The notes below the pieces were generated by a model. The model was not told the DNA's origin and made no database searches. It saw only the letters and a list, made by a program, of their open reading frames with translations. A stretch of DNA of 64,000 bases from Halorubrum sp. DM2 (GTDB lineage Archaea > Halobacteriota > Halobacteria > Halobacteriales > Haloferacaceae), in contig NZ_LR594487.1 in the NCBI RefSeq assembly GCF_901686465.1, positions 62,001-126,000 of the forward strand. The letters are read 5' to 3'. Below, one piece after another: positions 16,565-24,333 of the stretch. Position numbers and translations under genes: made by a program. Within the stretch, counting starts at the first letter, position 1. Each line of letters begins with the position of its first letter.

Positions 16565-17815
16565 TCACACTACGATCCGCTCCCCGACCTCGGGCGCGCT
16601 CGCCGCGAACCCGTCCCCCCGCAACTCTTCGGCGAACGCCGCACACCGGTCCCCGTGGTTCACCAGCACCCGCGCGTCCGGGTACGCGTCGAGGAACGAC
16701 AGCAGCCCCTCGCGGTCCGCGTGCGCGGAGAAGTCGTATCCTTCGACCCGCGCAGCGACGGTCATTACGCGCCCGTCGATCTCGGCGCTACCCGTCTCCA
16801 GAAGCGATCGGCCGGGCGTCCCCTCGACCTGATACCCCGTCAGCGTGACCTTGTTCGTCGGGTTCGACCGAACCGCGGGGATGTACGTCATCGCCGGCCC
16901 GCCGGAGAGCATCCCGCTCGTGGTGACGATCGCCGCGTTCTGGTCCGCGATCCGCTCGCGCTGCCCGTCGCGCCCGGTGACGAACCGGGCGTGCGAGGTC
17001 GCCCGTCGGAGCGCGTCGGCGTCACGGACGAACTCCGGGTACTGCCGCAACATTCGAGTCACCCCCTTCCCCATCCCGTCGACGTAACAGGGGAGATCGT
17101 GCGCCTCGCAGACGAGGAGTAGCTCCTGCGTTCGACCGATGGCGAACGCCGGGACGACGACGGTGCCGCCCTCCCACAGCGTCGTCTCGACGCTCTCCGC
17201 GAACCCGTCCTCGACGGCGGCCCGGGGCTCGTGGGTGACGTCCGAGTAGGTGGACTCACAGACGACGACATCGGCGTCGGGGCGCGCGGTCGTCCCGGCG
17301 ACCAGCCGCTGGTCGTCGGTGTGGAAGTCGCCGGTGTACAACAGTCGCGTCTCCCCGTCGTCGACGAGGACGTGCGCTGACCCGGGGATGTGACCCGCGG
17401 AGAACAGCGTCACCTCGTAGCCGCCGTCGTCGACCCCGCCCGCGACCGGGAAGGGGTCGCCGTAGCCGTGCCGGCGCTCCACCTCGCCCAGCCGCGCGAC
17501 GTGTTCGGTCGAGAACGGACACAGCGGGCTGTTCCCGTGGAGCTTCAGCGTGTCCTCCGCGAGCGTCCGCGCGAGCTCGCCCGTCGGCGGGGTCCAGTGG
17601 ACCGGCGGCCGGCGATCCCCCTTCAGCAGCGCCGGCACGGCACCGACGTGGTCGAGGTGGCCGTGCGAGACGACGACCGCCTCCGGCTCGGGGTCCCGCA
17701 CCGGGTACCGCGGCGGCTCGCCGGCCAGCATCCCGTAGTCGATGAGGAGAGCGTCGTCGACGAGGAGGGCGCTCCGGCCGACCTCGCGGGCACCCCCGAG
17801 GAACTCCAACTCCAT
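16565..17815 (-). CDS. Beta-CASP metallo-beta-lactamase ribonuclease (aCPSF2-like)
   Basis: 416 aa. Metallo-beta-lactamase motifs are intact: H51-G-H-L-D-H, HIPGSAHV and YTGDFH. The beta-CASP part has ITTSGMLSGGPA-type, SAHADREGL and VNHGDRCAAFA motifs, which mark RNA-processing nucleases of the CPSF-73/RNase J group. There is no N-terminal KH extension, so it resembles aCPSF2 or a short RNase J rather than aCPSF1. It probably acts on RNA 3' or 5' ends in the cytoplasm. The start is set at the ATG giving MELEFLGGAREVGRSA; the longer frame upstream is a shadow over the gins gene. It lies just downstream of priS-gins on the same strand, 43 bp away. Confidence 0.88.
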   Translation of the reverse strand: MELEFLGGAREVGRSALLVDDALLIDYGMLAGEPPRYPVRDPEPEAVVVSHGHLDHVGAVPALLKGDRRPPVHWTPPTGELARTLAEDTLKLHGNSPLCPFSTEHVARLGEVERRHGYGDPFPVAGGVDDGGYEVTLFSAGHIPGSAHVLVDDGETRLLYTGDFHTDDQRLVAGTTARPDADVVVCESTYSDVTHEPRAAVEDGFAESVETTLWEGGTVVVPAFAIGRTQELLLVCEAHDLPCYVDGMGKGVTRMLRQYPEFVRDADALRRATSHARFVTGRDGQRERIADQNAAIVTTSGMLSGGPAMTYIPAVRSNPTNKVTLTGYQVEGTPGRSLLETGSAEIDGRVMTVAARVEGYDFSAHADREGLLSFLDAYPDARVLVNHGDRCAAFAEELRGDGFAASAPEVGERIVV

Positions 17816-17858
17816 CGACCGTCCGTAGCCGCCCGCGGGGTTAGTGTTCGTCGGTCGC

Positions 17859-18872
17859 TCAGTCGATCCGCTCGGCGGCGTCGCGCTGGACGAGCGGGTC
17901 GGCGTTCTCGACCGGGAGCGACACCACGTCCTCGCTCGCGAGCTCGTACTCCCGCTCGTCGACGCCGAAGATGGCCCCGACGTCGCGGGTGATCCGGACG
18001 GTCGCTCGGTCGGTCGACTCCGGCGGGTCGGCTCCGGCGGCCGGCTCGTCGCCCGCCTGCGCCTCGGGAACCGCTCCGTCGCCGGCCCTCGCTTCGGGCA
18101 CCGCTCCGCCGTCCGTCGTCGCCCCGGGACTCGACTTGCCGTCCGCATCGCCGGCGGGGTCTACGTCCGCGAGACCCTCCGTGCCGTCGGTCTTGTCGGT
18201 CTCGTCGTCGACCCCGACGGCTCCCGGGGGTGCCGGATCCGGCGGGACCGGCGTCGTCCCGTCGCCGTCCGCGGCGGACTCGGCGGGCGGGGCCGCGTCG
18301 CGATCGATCGGCTCCGAGGAGCCGTCTGGGGTCGATTCCGCCTCGTCGCCGCCCATCGCGCCGGCGAGCGCGCCCGCGTCGGCGGACGGCGACCCGGATT
18401 GCTCCGGGTCGGCCGGCTCCTCGGTGACCGGCGATTCCCCAACCGGCGGCTCGCTCGCCGTCGTCGCCTCGTCGGCGACCGGAGATTCGCCGGCGAGAAC
18501 GTCGAGGACCTGCGACTTGTTCGCGGTGATGCGCTCGACGAGGTCGTCGAACAGCCGGCGCTCCTCGGTCGTCATCCCCTCCTCGTCGACCGACATGTCC
18601 GCCGCGGCGAAGGAGGCGAGCTTGACGACCTTGCCGACCCGGCGCTCGTAGAGCGCCTCGGCGACCTCCTCGGCGGTCTCGACCTCGTCGGAGAGCCGCC
18701 GGATGTCGTCGTCCGCGAAGGGGTTCTCGACTTGCTCCGCGCGGCGGTCGCGCGCGGCGCGCAGGTCCGCGACGTACGCGCCCACGTCGTCGTAAAACGA
18801 GTCCCGCAGGTGCTGGAGGCTGTCCTTCCGGCGCTCCTTCGCCTGCGCGGATCGGAGTTCGTCGAGGTTCAT
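17859..18872 (-). CDS. gins: GINS complex subunit (Gins51-type) with long acidic linker
   Basis: 337 aa. The N-terminal helical A domain (about residues 1-125) matches archaeal GINS: MNLDELRSAQAKERRKDSLQ, then NPFADDDIRRLSDEV and TTEERRLFDDLVERI. The C-terminal B domain is about residues 283-337 (TVRITRDVGAIFGVDEREYEL and following). They are joined by about 155 residues of Pro/Gly/Asp-rich, low-complexity sequence, far longer than in most archaea. GINS bridges MCM helicase and the RecJ-like Cdc45 protein in the replicative helicase. The primase gene priS ends 10 bp upstream on the same strand, the classic archaeal pairing, so both are probably one transcript. Confidence 0.88.
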   Translation of the reverse strand: MNLDELRSAQAKERRKDSLQHLRDSFYDDVGAYVADLRAARDRRAEQVENPFADDDIRRLSDEVETAEEVAEALYERRVGKVVKLASFAAADMSVDEEGMTTEERRLFDDLVERITANKSQVLDVLAGESPVADEATTASEPPVGESPVTEEPADPEQSGSPSADAGALAGAMGGDEAESTPDGSSEPIDRDAAPPAESAADGDGTTPVPPDPAPPGAVGVDDETDKTDGTEGLADVDPAGDADGKSSPGATTDGGAVPEARAGDGAVPEAQAGDEPAAGADPPESTDRATVRITRDVGAIFGVDEREYELASEDVVSLPVENADPLVQRDAAERID

Positions 18873-18882
18873 TTGTCGTCCG

Positions 18883-20046
18883 TCATCGTTCGGGGGCTTT
18901 CCGCGCCTCGCCGCGGGTCATGAGGAAGATACCCGCGTACTCGGGCACGGTGTCTCTGCCGGATTGGACACTAACGCGCTCGCCGTTTAATTCTACCGTC
19001 CGATCCGCGTCGGTCTCGATCCGGATATCGCGGCCGACGAACCGCTCCGGGACCGCGTCCCGAAGCGGCTCGAAGTCGGCGAGTTCATCGCGGTCGAGCG
19101 GCGTGACGACCAGTCCGGACCCGCCGTGGAGCGTCCCCGGCAGGCGGATGAGCCGACGGGTGTCGGTCGTCACCGGTTCGTCGATCGGCGCGGCGTCCGC
19201 CGCGGCGACGCGCGCGGCGAGCGCGGCGACCAGCCGCCTGACGCCCGGGCCGCCCGCCTCGACGTTGCCCTCGCGGACCGCGGCCGGATTTCGGTCGAAC
19301 GCGCCGAGGATCGTCTCCGCGCGCCCCTCGCCGATGCCGTCGAGTTCCGTCAGCCGCTCGCGGGCGGCCTCGTCGTCCTTCTCGCGGAGGTCGTCAGCGT
19401 ACTCGATCAGCGCGTCGTGGACGCGCGCGCCCCACCCGCCCTCGGTGCGGAGGACGCGCTTCGTCGTGCCGCGGTCCGAGACGGTGTCGATCAGGCCGTC
19501 GGTGTCGAGGTCGATCGCGCGCACGTAGTCGACGACCTCTCGGCGGGCGTCGCTGTCCAACTCCCGGACGCTCTCGTCGCGAACGTGGACGTGATAGCCC
19601 CGACCGCCGGAGAAGACGACGGTCACGTCCTCGAACGCGAAGTCGTCGTCGATAAAATCGAGCAGGCGCAGGAGCGCGTCCTTGCACGCCGCGAGCATCT
19701 CCGGGTAGGAGGTGGTCTCCGGGTCGACGCCCGGGAGGTGGTCGGCGTCGAGGTCGAAGACGAGGTCGGCGTTCCGCCACCCCTTCTGTCCCATCGTCGC
19801 CGCCCCGGGGTCGTCGTAGCGCGCGGCCGAGAAGTAGGCGTGCCGCGGTGCGTTGTCCGCGAAGAACGTGTCCACGTCGCCCAGATCGAACAGCGACTGG
19901 TGTCGGACCATCGTCGTTCCCGACCCCGGCGTCCACGGGATGTGGCCCCACTCGCGGAGGTTCGCGTCGGGCGGGAGCGACAGCGAGACCGACCGGTAGT
20001 AGTCGCCGAAGCGACCCCGGAGGTACTCGCGGGTCCGGTCGTCCAT
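18883..20046 (-). CDS. priS: DNA primase small catalytic subunit PriS
   Basis: 387 aa. It is the catalytic subunit of the archaeal/eukaryotic-type primase that makes RNA primers. The metal-binding acidic pair is at D98 and D100 (VFDLDADH), the nucleotide-binding block [11 protein letters not shown] at 145-155, and the [12 protein letters not shown] motif near 310. The ATG at 20046 gives the conserved [17 protein letters not shown] start; the open frame upstream runs into repeat element B and is not coding. priL is not adjacent, as is usual. The gins gene follows 10 bp downstream. Confidence 0.95.
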   Translation of the reverse strand: MDDRTREYLRGRFGDYYRSVSLSLPPDANLREWGHIPWTPGSGTTMVRHQSLFDLGDVDTFFADNAPRHAYFSAARYDDPGAATMGQKGWRNADLVFDLDADHLPGVDPETTSYPEMLAACKDALLRLLDFIDDDFAFEDVTVVFSGGRGYHVHVRDESVRELDSDARREVVDYVRAIDLDTDGLIDTVSDRGTTKRVLRTEGGWGARVHDALIEYADDLREKDDEAARERLTELDGIGEGRAETILGAFDRNPAAVREGNVEAGGPGVRRLVAALAARVAAADAAPIDEPVTTDTRRLIRLPGTLHGGSGLVVTPLDRDELADFEPLRDAVPERFVGRDIRIETDADRTVELNGERVSVQSGRDTVPEYAGIFLMTRGEARKAPER

Positions 20047-20549
20047 CTCTCCGTCCCTACCCGCGGTCGACGTATCAACGTTACCGTTCGCGAGCGACGG
20101 CAAGGAGCGAGCAACGACGATTCGCACGAAACAACCGGTGCGGCGGCGCGCGCCTCCGAGCGGTCGCCCTCGGCGACCGCGAGGAGCGCCGCGCGAGGGA
20201 GTCGGCCGCCGGAGCGAAGCGACGGCGGCCGACGAGGTTGGGGAGGCGTGAGGTGCGGTCGCGGTGCCGTTGCGGGGCGGGACTCGAAGGGGCGGCCGGG
20301 AGGCGGACAGAGGCGAAGTAAGCACCGCAGCGAAGGAGCGATAGCGACTGAGCGAGGAGCGCAGCGAGCGTCTGTCCGCCTCCCGGTCGGGGCTTCGGCG
20401 GTCTCGGTCGGAGAGTCGGTCACAATAGAATCAGTCACGTACAGCCGAGCGGCTGGGGCTTCGGGGGTGTCCGTGTCGAGCGTGAATCTTCCCCGATCAT
20501 TCCGGTATCGGCCACAACACTCTCCCCACGCGCGTCCCCTACCCGAACC
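20047..20549. other. Divergent intergenic region of priS occupied by element B
   Basis: Over half of this gap is repeat element B and its leader unit (20145-20464). The remaining 20047-20144 is next to the priS start and should hold its promoter. 20465-20549 precedes the 48-aa gene, where I see no clear TATA box. Confidence 0.6.
20145..20399 (-). repeat. Structured intergenic element, copy B
   Basis: Related to copies A, C and D but on the minus strand. Stem 1: 20371-20386 with 20296-20311, 16 bp perfect but different in sequence from A and D. Stem 2: 20223-20233 with 20201-20211, 11 bp. Stem 3: 20172-20180 with 20160-20168, 9 bp with a 3-base loop. Conserved blocks include CCCCTTCGAGTCCCGCCCC and CACCTCACGCCTCCCCA. 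An extra leader unit CCGAAGCCCCAGCCGCTCGG lies at 20442-20464. It sits between divergent genes: priS starts 98 bp beyond its distal end and the 48-aa gene starts on its leader side. Confidence 0.9.
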
Positions 20550-20696
20550 ATGCGCTCCGAAGCAGAGATCAGAGAGCAGTACGAGTTCCTCCGCGAACAG
20601 CTGGACGACGAGGAGATGAACCACCGCGGCGTCGAGGAGCTTTTCACCCACTACAAGCGCGCGCTCGGTTGGGTGTTAGAAGAGGAACACATGTGA
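20550..20696 (+). CDS. 48-aa acidic helical protein
   Basis: 48 aa from ATG 20550 to TGA 20694-20696. The sequence starts MRSEAEIREQYEFLREQLDD and ends HYKRALGWVLEEEHM, a strongly amphipathic helical protein with good haloarchaeal codon use. Similar small proteins of this pattern occur widely in haloarchaea (from memory), function unknown. It is between element B and a hairpin-rich stretch. Confidence 0.6.
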   Translation: MRSEAEIREQYEFLREQLDDEEMNHRGVEELFTHYKRALGWVLEEEHM

Positions 20697-21119
20697 GCGA
20701 CGTACGACACGTTTATGATGCTCTGCGGTGTACGTTCAGGTGACGCTTCGTCTGGAGGGCCGAAGCGTCAGCGGGGACCAATCGGCAGGCCCGACGCGGC
20801 TTTTTTCCGCGTCGGGCGTGCCTTCTTCCGATAACTCGACCGAGTAGCCCCGGGTTTGGTCCGTTCGTGTTCGCTTCGCCGAGTCACCACGTTCCTCGCG
20901 ACCGGTCCGACTCGTGTGCGGTCGCCGTCGGTTCGCACCACGTATCAGACCCGAGAAACGACGCTCGACCGCAAATCTACCGCCAACCGCCAACGACAGT
21001 TACGGAGTTGACAGGACAGGCGTGTCCGTTGCGGGGTGGTAAGGCGGGGCGTCCGGTCGTACGGAGACTGATATAACGGTATATTTATTTATTTTCGACA
21101 GGTATGTACTGACAGTTGT
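20697..21119. other. Intergenic region upstream of the PadR gene
   Basis: It contains the two-hairpin candidate RNA (20737-20826). From about 20830 to 21065 I see nothing definite, only some short frames with no support. The last 50 bp form the padR promoter. Confidence 0.5.
20737..20826 (+). ncRNA. Candidate structured RNA with two strong hairpins
   Basis: Two perfect hairpins lie in tandem in a gap without a gene. Hairpin 1 pairs TGACGCTTCG (20741-20750) with CGAAGCGTCA (20761-20770) around a 10-base loop. Hairpin 2 pairs GCCCGACGCGG (20789-20799) with CCGCGTCGGGC (20807-20817) around a CTTTTTT loop and can extend by four more pairs after one mismatch. A TATA-like GTTTATGATG at 20711-20720 lies about 25 bp upstream of the first hairpin. 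No family recognised; the strand is assumed from that TATA. Confidence 0.4.
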
Positions 21120-21125
21120 ATGTAC
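21080..21125 (+). promoter_or_regulatory. padR promoter with direct repeats
   Basis: A strong TATA box TATATTTATTT lies at 21080-21090. An 8-bp direct repeat GTATGTAC occurs at 21102-21109 and 21118-21125, 16 bp apart, the second overlapping the start codon. The repeats are where an autorepressor would bind; this role is inferred. Confidence 0.5.
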
Positions 21126-21395
21126 GACCTCACAGGTTTCCAGCGCGACCTCCTCTACGTGATCGCGGGGCTCGACGAGCCGCACGGGCTGGCTATCAAA
21201 GAGGAGCTCGAGGAGTACTACGAGAAAGAGATCCACCACGGCCGCCTCTATCCGAACCTCGACACGCTCGTCGAGAAAGGGCTCGTCGAAAAGGGCCAGC
21301 GCGACCGCCGTACTAACTACTACACGCTGACGCGTCGCGGTCGCCGCGAGATCGAGGCGCGCACCGACTGGGAAGCCGAGTACATCGAGCACTGA
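21120..21395 (+). CDS. PadR-family transcriptional regulator
   Basis: 91 aa, about the size of the minimal PadR winged-helix domain. The sequence has the hallmark MYDLTGFQRDLLYVIAGLDE start, the recognition region GLAIKEELEEYYEKEIHHGR and LYPNLDTLVEKGLVEKGQRD, then the wing RRTNYYTLTRRGRREI. PadR proteins are dimeric DNA-binding regulators that are often autoregulatory. The gene has its own AT-rich promoter with direct repeats over the start. No adjacent co-transcribed target is obvious; gatD begins 211 bp downstream. Confidence 0.92.
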   Translation: MYDLTGFQRDLLYVIAGLDEPHGLAIKEELEEYYEKEIHHGRLYPNLDTLVEKGLVEKGQRDRRTNYYTLTRRGRREIEARTDWEAEYIEH

Positions 21396-21606
21396 CGCGC
21401 CCGCAAGCGACCCCCGAAGCCGACCGATAGCCCTCGGCTCCGTCGGCCTCGCCGTCTCTGCCTCTTCCTTCGCTTCCGTCGTTTCCGCCGAGCGGTTCCG
21501 ATCGCCGAGCCGTCCGTTCATCCAGTTCCGAGCCGCAACGCCCTGAACCGACAGGCGCGCGCCGCGAACGGTTGGATTCAAGTCCGCCCCGGCGGAACCC
21601 GGTCGT

Positions 21607-22926
21607 ATGCAACCGGGAGATCGCGTCCGCGTCGAGCGCGGGGGCGTCACCAACGAGGGCGTACTGCTCCCCTCCACGACGCGCGACCACCTCGTCGTCA
21701 AGCTCGACGGCGGCTACAACGTCGGGATCGACCGCGACGCGGCCGACGTCGAGGTGCTCGAATCCGCCGTCCGCGAGGTCGACCCCGCGGCCGAGACCGA
21801 CGACGACGCCACCTCGGAGATCACCTTCGACGACGACCTGCCCACGGTCTCGCTCATCTCGACCGGCGGGACCATCGCCTCCACCGTCGACTACCGGACC
21901 GGGGCCGTCACGGCCCAGTTCGACGCCGAAGATGTCCTCCGGGCCGTCCCGGAGCTCGCCGGACGCGCGAACTACCGCGGCCGGGTCGTCGCGAACATCC
22001 TCTCGGAGAACATGGAGCCGTCCATCTGGCGCGAGCTGGCCGCGGCCGTCCGCGAGGAGGTCGAGGCGGGTGCCGACGGCGTCGTCGTGATGCACGGCAC
22101 CGACACGATGCAGTACTCCGCGTCCGCGCTCTCCTTCATGCTCGATTCGCCGGTGCCGGTCGTGTTCACCGGGAGCCAGCGCTCCGCGGACCGCCCCTCC
22201 TCCGACAACGTGATGAACGCGGTGTGCGCCGTCGAGGCCGCGAAGGCCGACCACGCCGAGACGCTGGTGTGTATGCACGCGAGCCCCTCCGACGACGCCT
22301 GCGCGCTCCACCGCGGCACGCGCGTCCGGAAGAACCACACCTCGCGCCGGGACGCCTTCGAGACGGTCGGTGCCGCGCCGCTCGGGCTGATCGACTACGA
22401 GGCCGCCGCGGAGGCGGGGAGCGAGGGCGACGCGGCCGACGCCGCGATCGAGTGGAACCGCGAGCCGCTCCCCCGCGGCGAGACCGGCACCGGCCCCGCC
22501 GGCGACGCCGAGGGCGACGGCGTCGCCGTCGCGCCCGACCTCGACGGCGACGTGGAACTCGTCAAGTTCACGCCCGGGATGGACCCGGCCGCGTGGGCGT
22601 ACCTCGACGACAAGGATGGCGTCGTGATCGAGGGCACCGGACTCGGCCACGTCCACACCGACCTCATCCCGCGGATCGAGGAACTGGTCGAGGGCGGGAC
22701 CGTCGTCGCGATGACGAGCCAGTGTCTCGCCGGCCGGGTTTGCGACCGCGTGTACGACACCGGCCGCGACCTGCTCGACGCGGGCGTCGTCGAGGCCGGC
22801 GACACCCTCCCCGGCACCGCGAAGGTGAAGCTGATGTGGGCGCTCGCGAACCGCTCGGACCCCGCCGAGGCGATGGGCCGCGACCTCGCGGGCGAACTCA
22901 CCGAGGAGTCGCGGCCCTGGCGATGA
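21607..22926 (+). CDS. gatD: Glutamyl-tRNA(Gln) amidotransferase subunit D
   Basis: 439 aa. With GatE (not in this window) it converts Glu-tRNA(Gln) to Gln-tRNA(Gln) in archaea; GatD is the asparaginase-like subunit that releases ammonia from glutamine or asparagine. An N-terminal small beta-barrel (residues 1-50, GDRVRVERGGVTNEGVLLPS) precedes the L-asparaginase domain. The nucleophile motif STGGTIAST has Thr89, and the second motif MHGTDTMQ is at 162-169. The C-terminal domain carries TGLGHVHTDLIPRIEEL. An acidic insertion of about 35 residues (EAGSEGDAADAA onward) is halophilic decoration. The GNAT gene overlaps its stop by four bases. Confidence 0.95.
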   Translation: MQPGDRVRVERGGVTNEGVLLPSTTRDHLVVKLDGGYNVGIDRDAADVEVLESAVREVDPAAETDDDATSEITFDDDLPTVSLISTGGTIASTVDYRTGAVTAQFDAEDVLRAVPELAGRANYRGRVVANILSENMEPSIWRELAAAVREEVEAGADGVVVMHGTDTMQYSASALSFMLDSPVPVVFTGSQRSADRPSSDNVMNAVCAVEAAKADHAETLVCMHASPSDDACALHRGTRVRKNHTSRRDAFETVGAAPLGLIDYEAAAEAGSEGDAADAAIEWNREPLPRGETGTGPAGDAEGDGVAVAPDLDGDVELVKFTPGMDPAAWAYLDDKDGVVIEGTGLGHVHTDLIPRIEELVEGGTVVAMTSQCLAGRVCDRVYDTGRDLLDAGVVEAGDTLPGTAKVKLMWALANRSDPAEAMGRDLAGELTEESRPWR

Positions 22927-24008
22927 CGGGAGCGCAGGGGGAGTCGGCGGCCGCCCCCGTCGTCCGCGAGGCGCGCCCCGCCGACGCCGACGCGATCGCG
23001 GCGTTCACGCGGGACACGTGGGGCGAGCGCCACGAGGACTACATCCCGCGGGTGTTCCCCGACTGGGCCGCGTCGGAAGACCCGGACCGCGGCACGTTCG
23101 TCGCGACGCTGCCCCCCGAGGCAGCCGAGTCCGGCGGTCTCGACGGGCGAGAGGGGGGCGACACCCTCGTCGAGGGCGACGGGACGGGGGTCGCCGACGC
23201 GGGCGATCCCGAGGCGGTCGTCGGCTGTATCCAGGCCGTCTCCCTCTCGGAGTGGGAGGCGTGGGGACAGGGGATCCGCGTCGACCCCGCCGCTCGCGGC
23301 CACGGCGTCGGCACCGCGCTCTCGACCGCCGCGCTCGACTGGAGTCGCGAGCGCGGCGCGACCGTCTGCCGCAACATGGTGTTCTCGTGGAACGTCATGG
23401 GACTCGGCCAGTCGCGGGCGGTCGGCTTCGAGCCGGCGACCGAGTTCCGGTTCGCGGAGCCGGACCCCGACCCGGACGCGGTCGGTGACGACGCAGTCGG
23501 CTCCGGCTCGGATGCGACCGACGGCGACGACGCCGGGGTCGACGTCCTCGCGGACGCCGACCCGAACGCCGCGTGGGCGTTCTGGAGCGACAGCGACGCC
23601 CGCGACCACCTCCGCGGGCTCGCGCTCGACCCCGACGAGTCGTGGGCCTGCTCGGCGCTCACCCGCGAGCGGCTCGCGACCGCGGCCGCCGAGGACCGAC
23701 TGCTCGGCGTCGCCGACGCGGACGGGTTCGCCGGCTTCGCGGTCCGGACGCGCGTGACGGAACGCGAGGTCGACGGCGAGACCGTCCGGACCGCGACGTA
23801 CGGCGCGGCCGCGTGGCGCGGCGTCGACGCGGCGGGGGCGCTGTACGACGCGGTCGCCGCCGACGCCGGGGCGGCCGAGGCCGACGCCGCCCGCGTGCTG
23901 ATACCCGAGACCGTCGAACACGTGAGCGACACCGGGGCGAACCGCGTCCCGGTCGCGGCCGAACCGGACTTCGTCATGGCCGCGGACCTCACCGGCGGGG
24001 AGCCATGA
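22923..24008 (+). CDS. GNAT-family N-acetyltransferase
   Basis: 361 aa. The N-terminal GNAT domain (about residues 12-180) starts with VREARPADADAIAAFTRDTW and carries the acetyl-CoA site GIRVDPAARGHGVGTALS. The C-terminal half (about 215-355) looks like a second, degenerate acyltransferase-like domain (LLGVADADGFAGFAVRTR). Two acidic insertions interrupt the fold. The substrate is unknown. It overlaps gatD (ATGA) and is itself overlapped by the next small membrane gene (ATGA), so the three form one operon. Whether the acetyltransferase acts in translation is only a guess from this context. Confidence 0.85.
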   Translation: MTGAQGESAAAPVVREARPADADAIAAFTRDTWGERHEDYIPRVFPDWAASEDPDRGTFVATLPPEAAESGGLDGREGGDTLVEGDGTGVADAGDPEAVVGCIQAVSLSEWEAWGQGIRVDPAARGHGVGTALSTAALDWSRERGATVCRNMVFSWNVMGLGQSRAVGFEPATEFRFAEPDPDPDAVGDDAVGSGSDATDGDDAGVDVLADADPNAAWAFWSDSDARDHLRGLALDPDESWACSALTRERLATAAAEDRLLGVADADGFAGFAVRTRVTEREVDGETVRTATYGAAAWRGVDAAGALYDAVAADAGAAEADAARVLIPETVEHVSDTGANRVPVAAEPDFVMAADLTGGEP

Positions 24009-24217
24009 CCCTCTTCGGCGTCGCCCTCCCGTGGTCGCTCCCGCTCACGCTCGTGATCTACGGCGTCGTCGTCGCCGCTGCGGTGTGGATCTACCGCGAC
24101 GCGAGGGCGCGCGGGAGCCGCTACGCGCTCGTCTGGGGGCTCTCGACGCTCGTGTTCACGATCGTTCCGGTGCTCGCGTACCTCTACCTCCACCGCGACG
24201 CCGGTCCGGCGCGGTGA
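24005..24217 (+). CDS. Small two-helix membrane protein
   Basis: 70 aa. Two hydrophobic segments (about residues 8-29 and 40-62) flank a basic loop YRDARARGSRYALVWG, with YLYLHRD near the end. Similar short proteins with a YRDA-x-RG loop are common in haloarchaea, function unknown to me. Start overlaps the stop of the GNAT gene (ATGA), making it the last gene of the gatD operon. Confidence 0.7.
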   Translation: MTLFGVALPWSLPLTLVIYGVVVAAAVWIYRDARARGSRYALVWGLSTLVFTIVPVLAYLYLHRDAGPAR

Positions 24218-24333
24218 CTCGGTCGCGTCTCGCGGCCGACCGGTCCGCCGTGTCTCGCAGCCGACTCGTCCGACGCCGCGCTGCGTCGAGCGGTCCCGAC
24301 CGCTTTTAGGCGACGACCCGAAACGACCGACGG

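Noticed and set aside
16565-18148. Longer N-terminus for the beta-CASP nuclease
   Set aside because: The extension overlaps the gins gene in another frame and is basic and repetitive. The family starts at MELEFLGG (17815).
20883-21065. Small genes upstream of padR
   Set aside because: Short frames without promoter, conservation pattern or acidic composition; I cannot support a gene.
22224-24008. 594-aa frame starting inside gatD
   Set aside because: The first part is an arginine-rich out-of-frame shadow of gatD. The genuine gene starts at ATG 22923 with an ATGA overlap.
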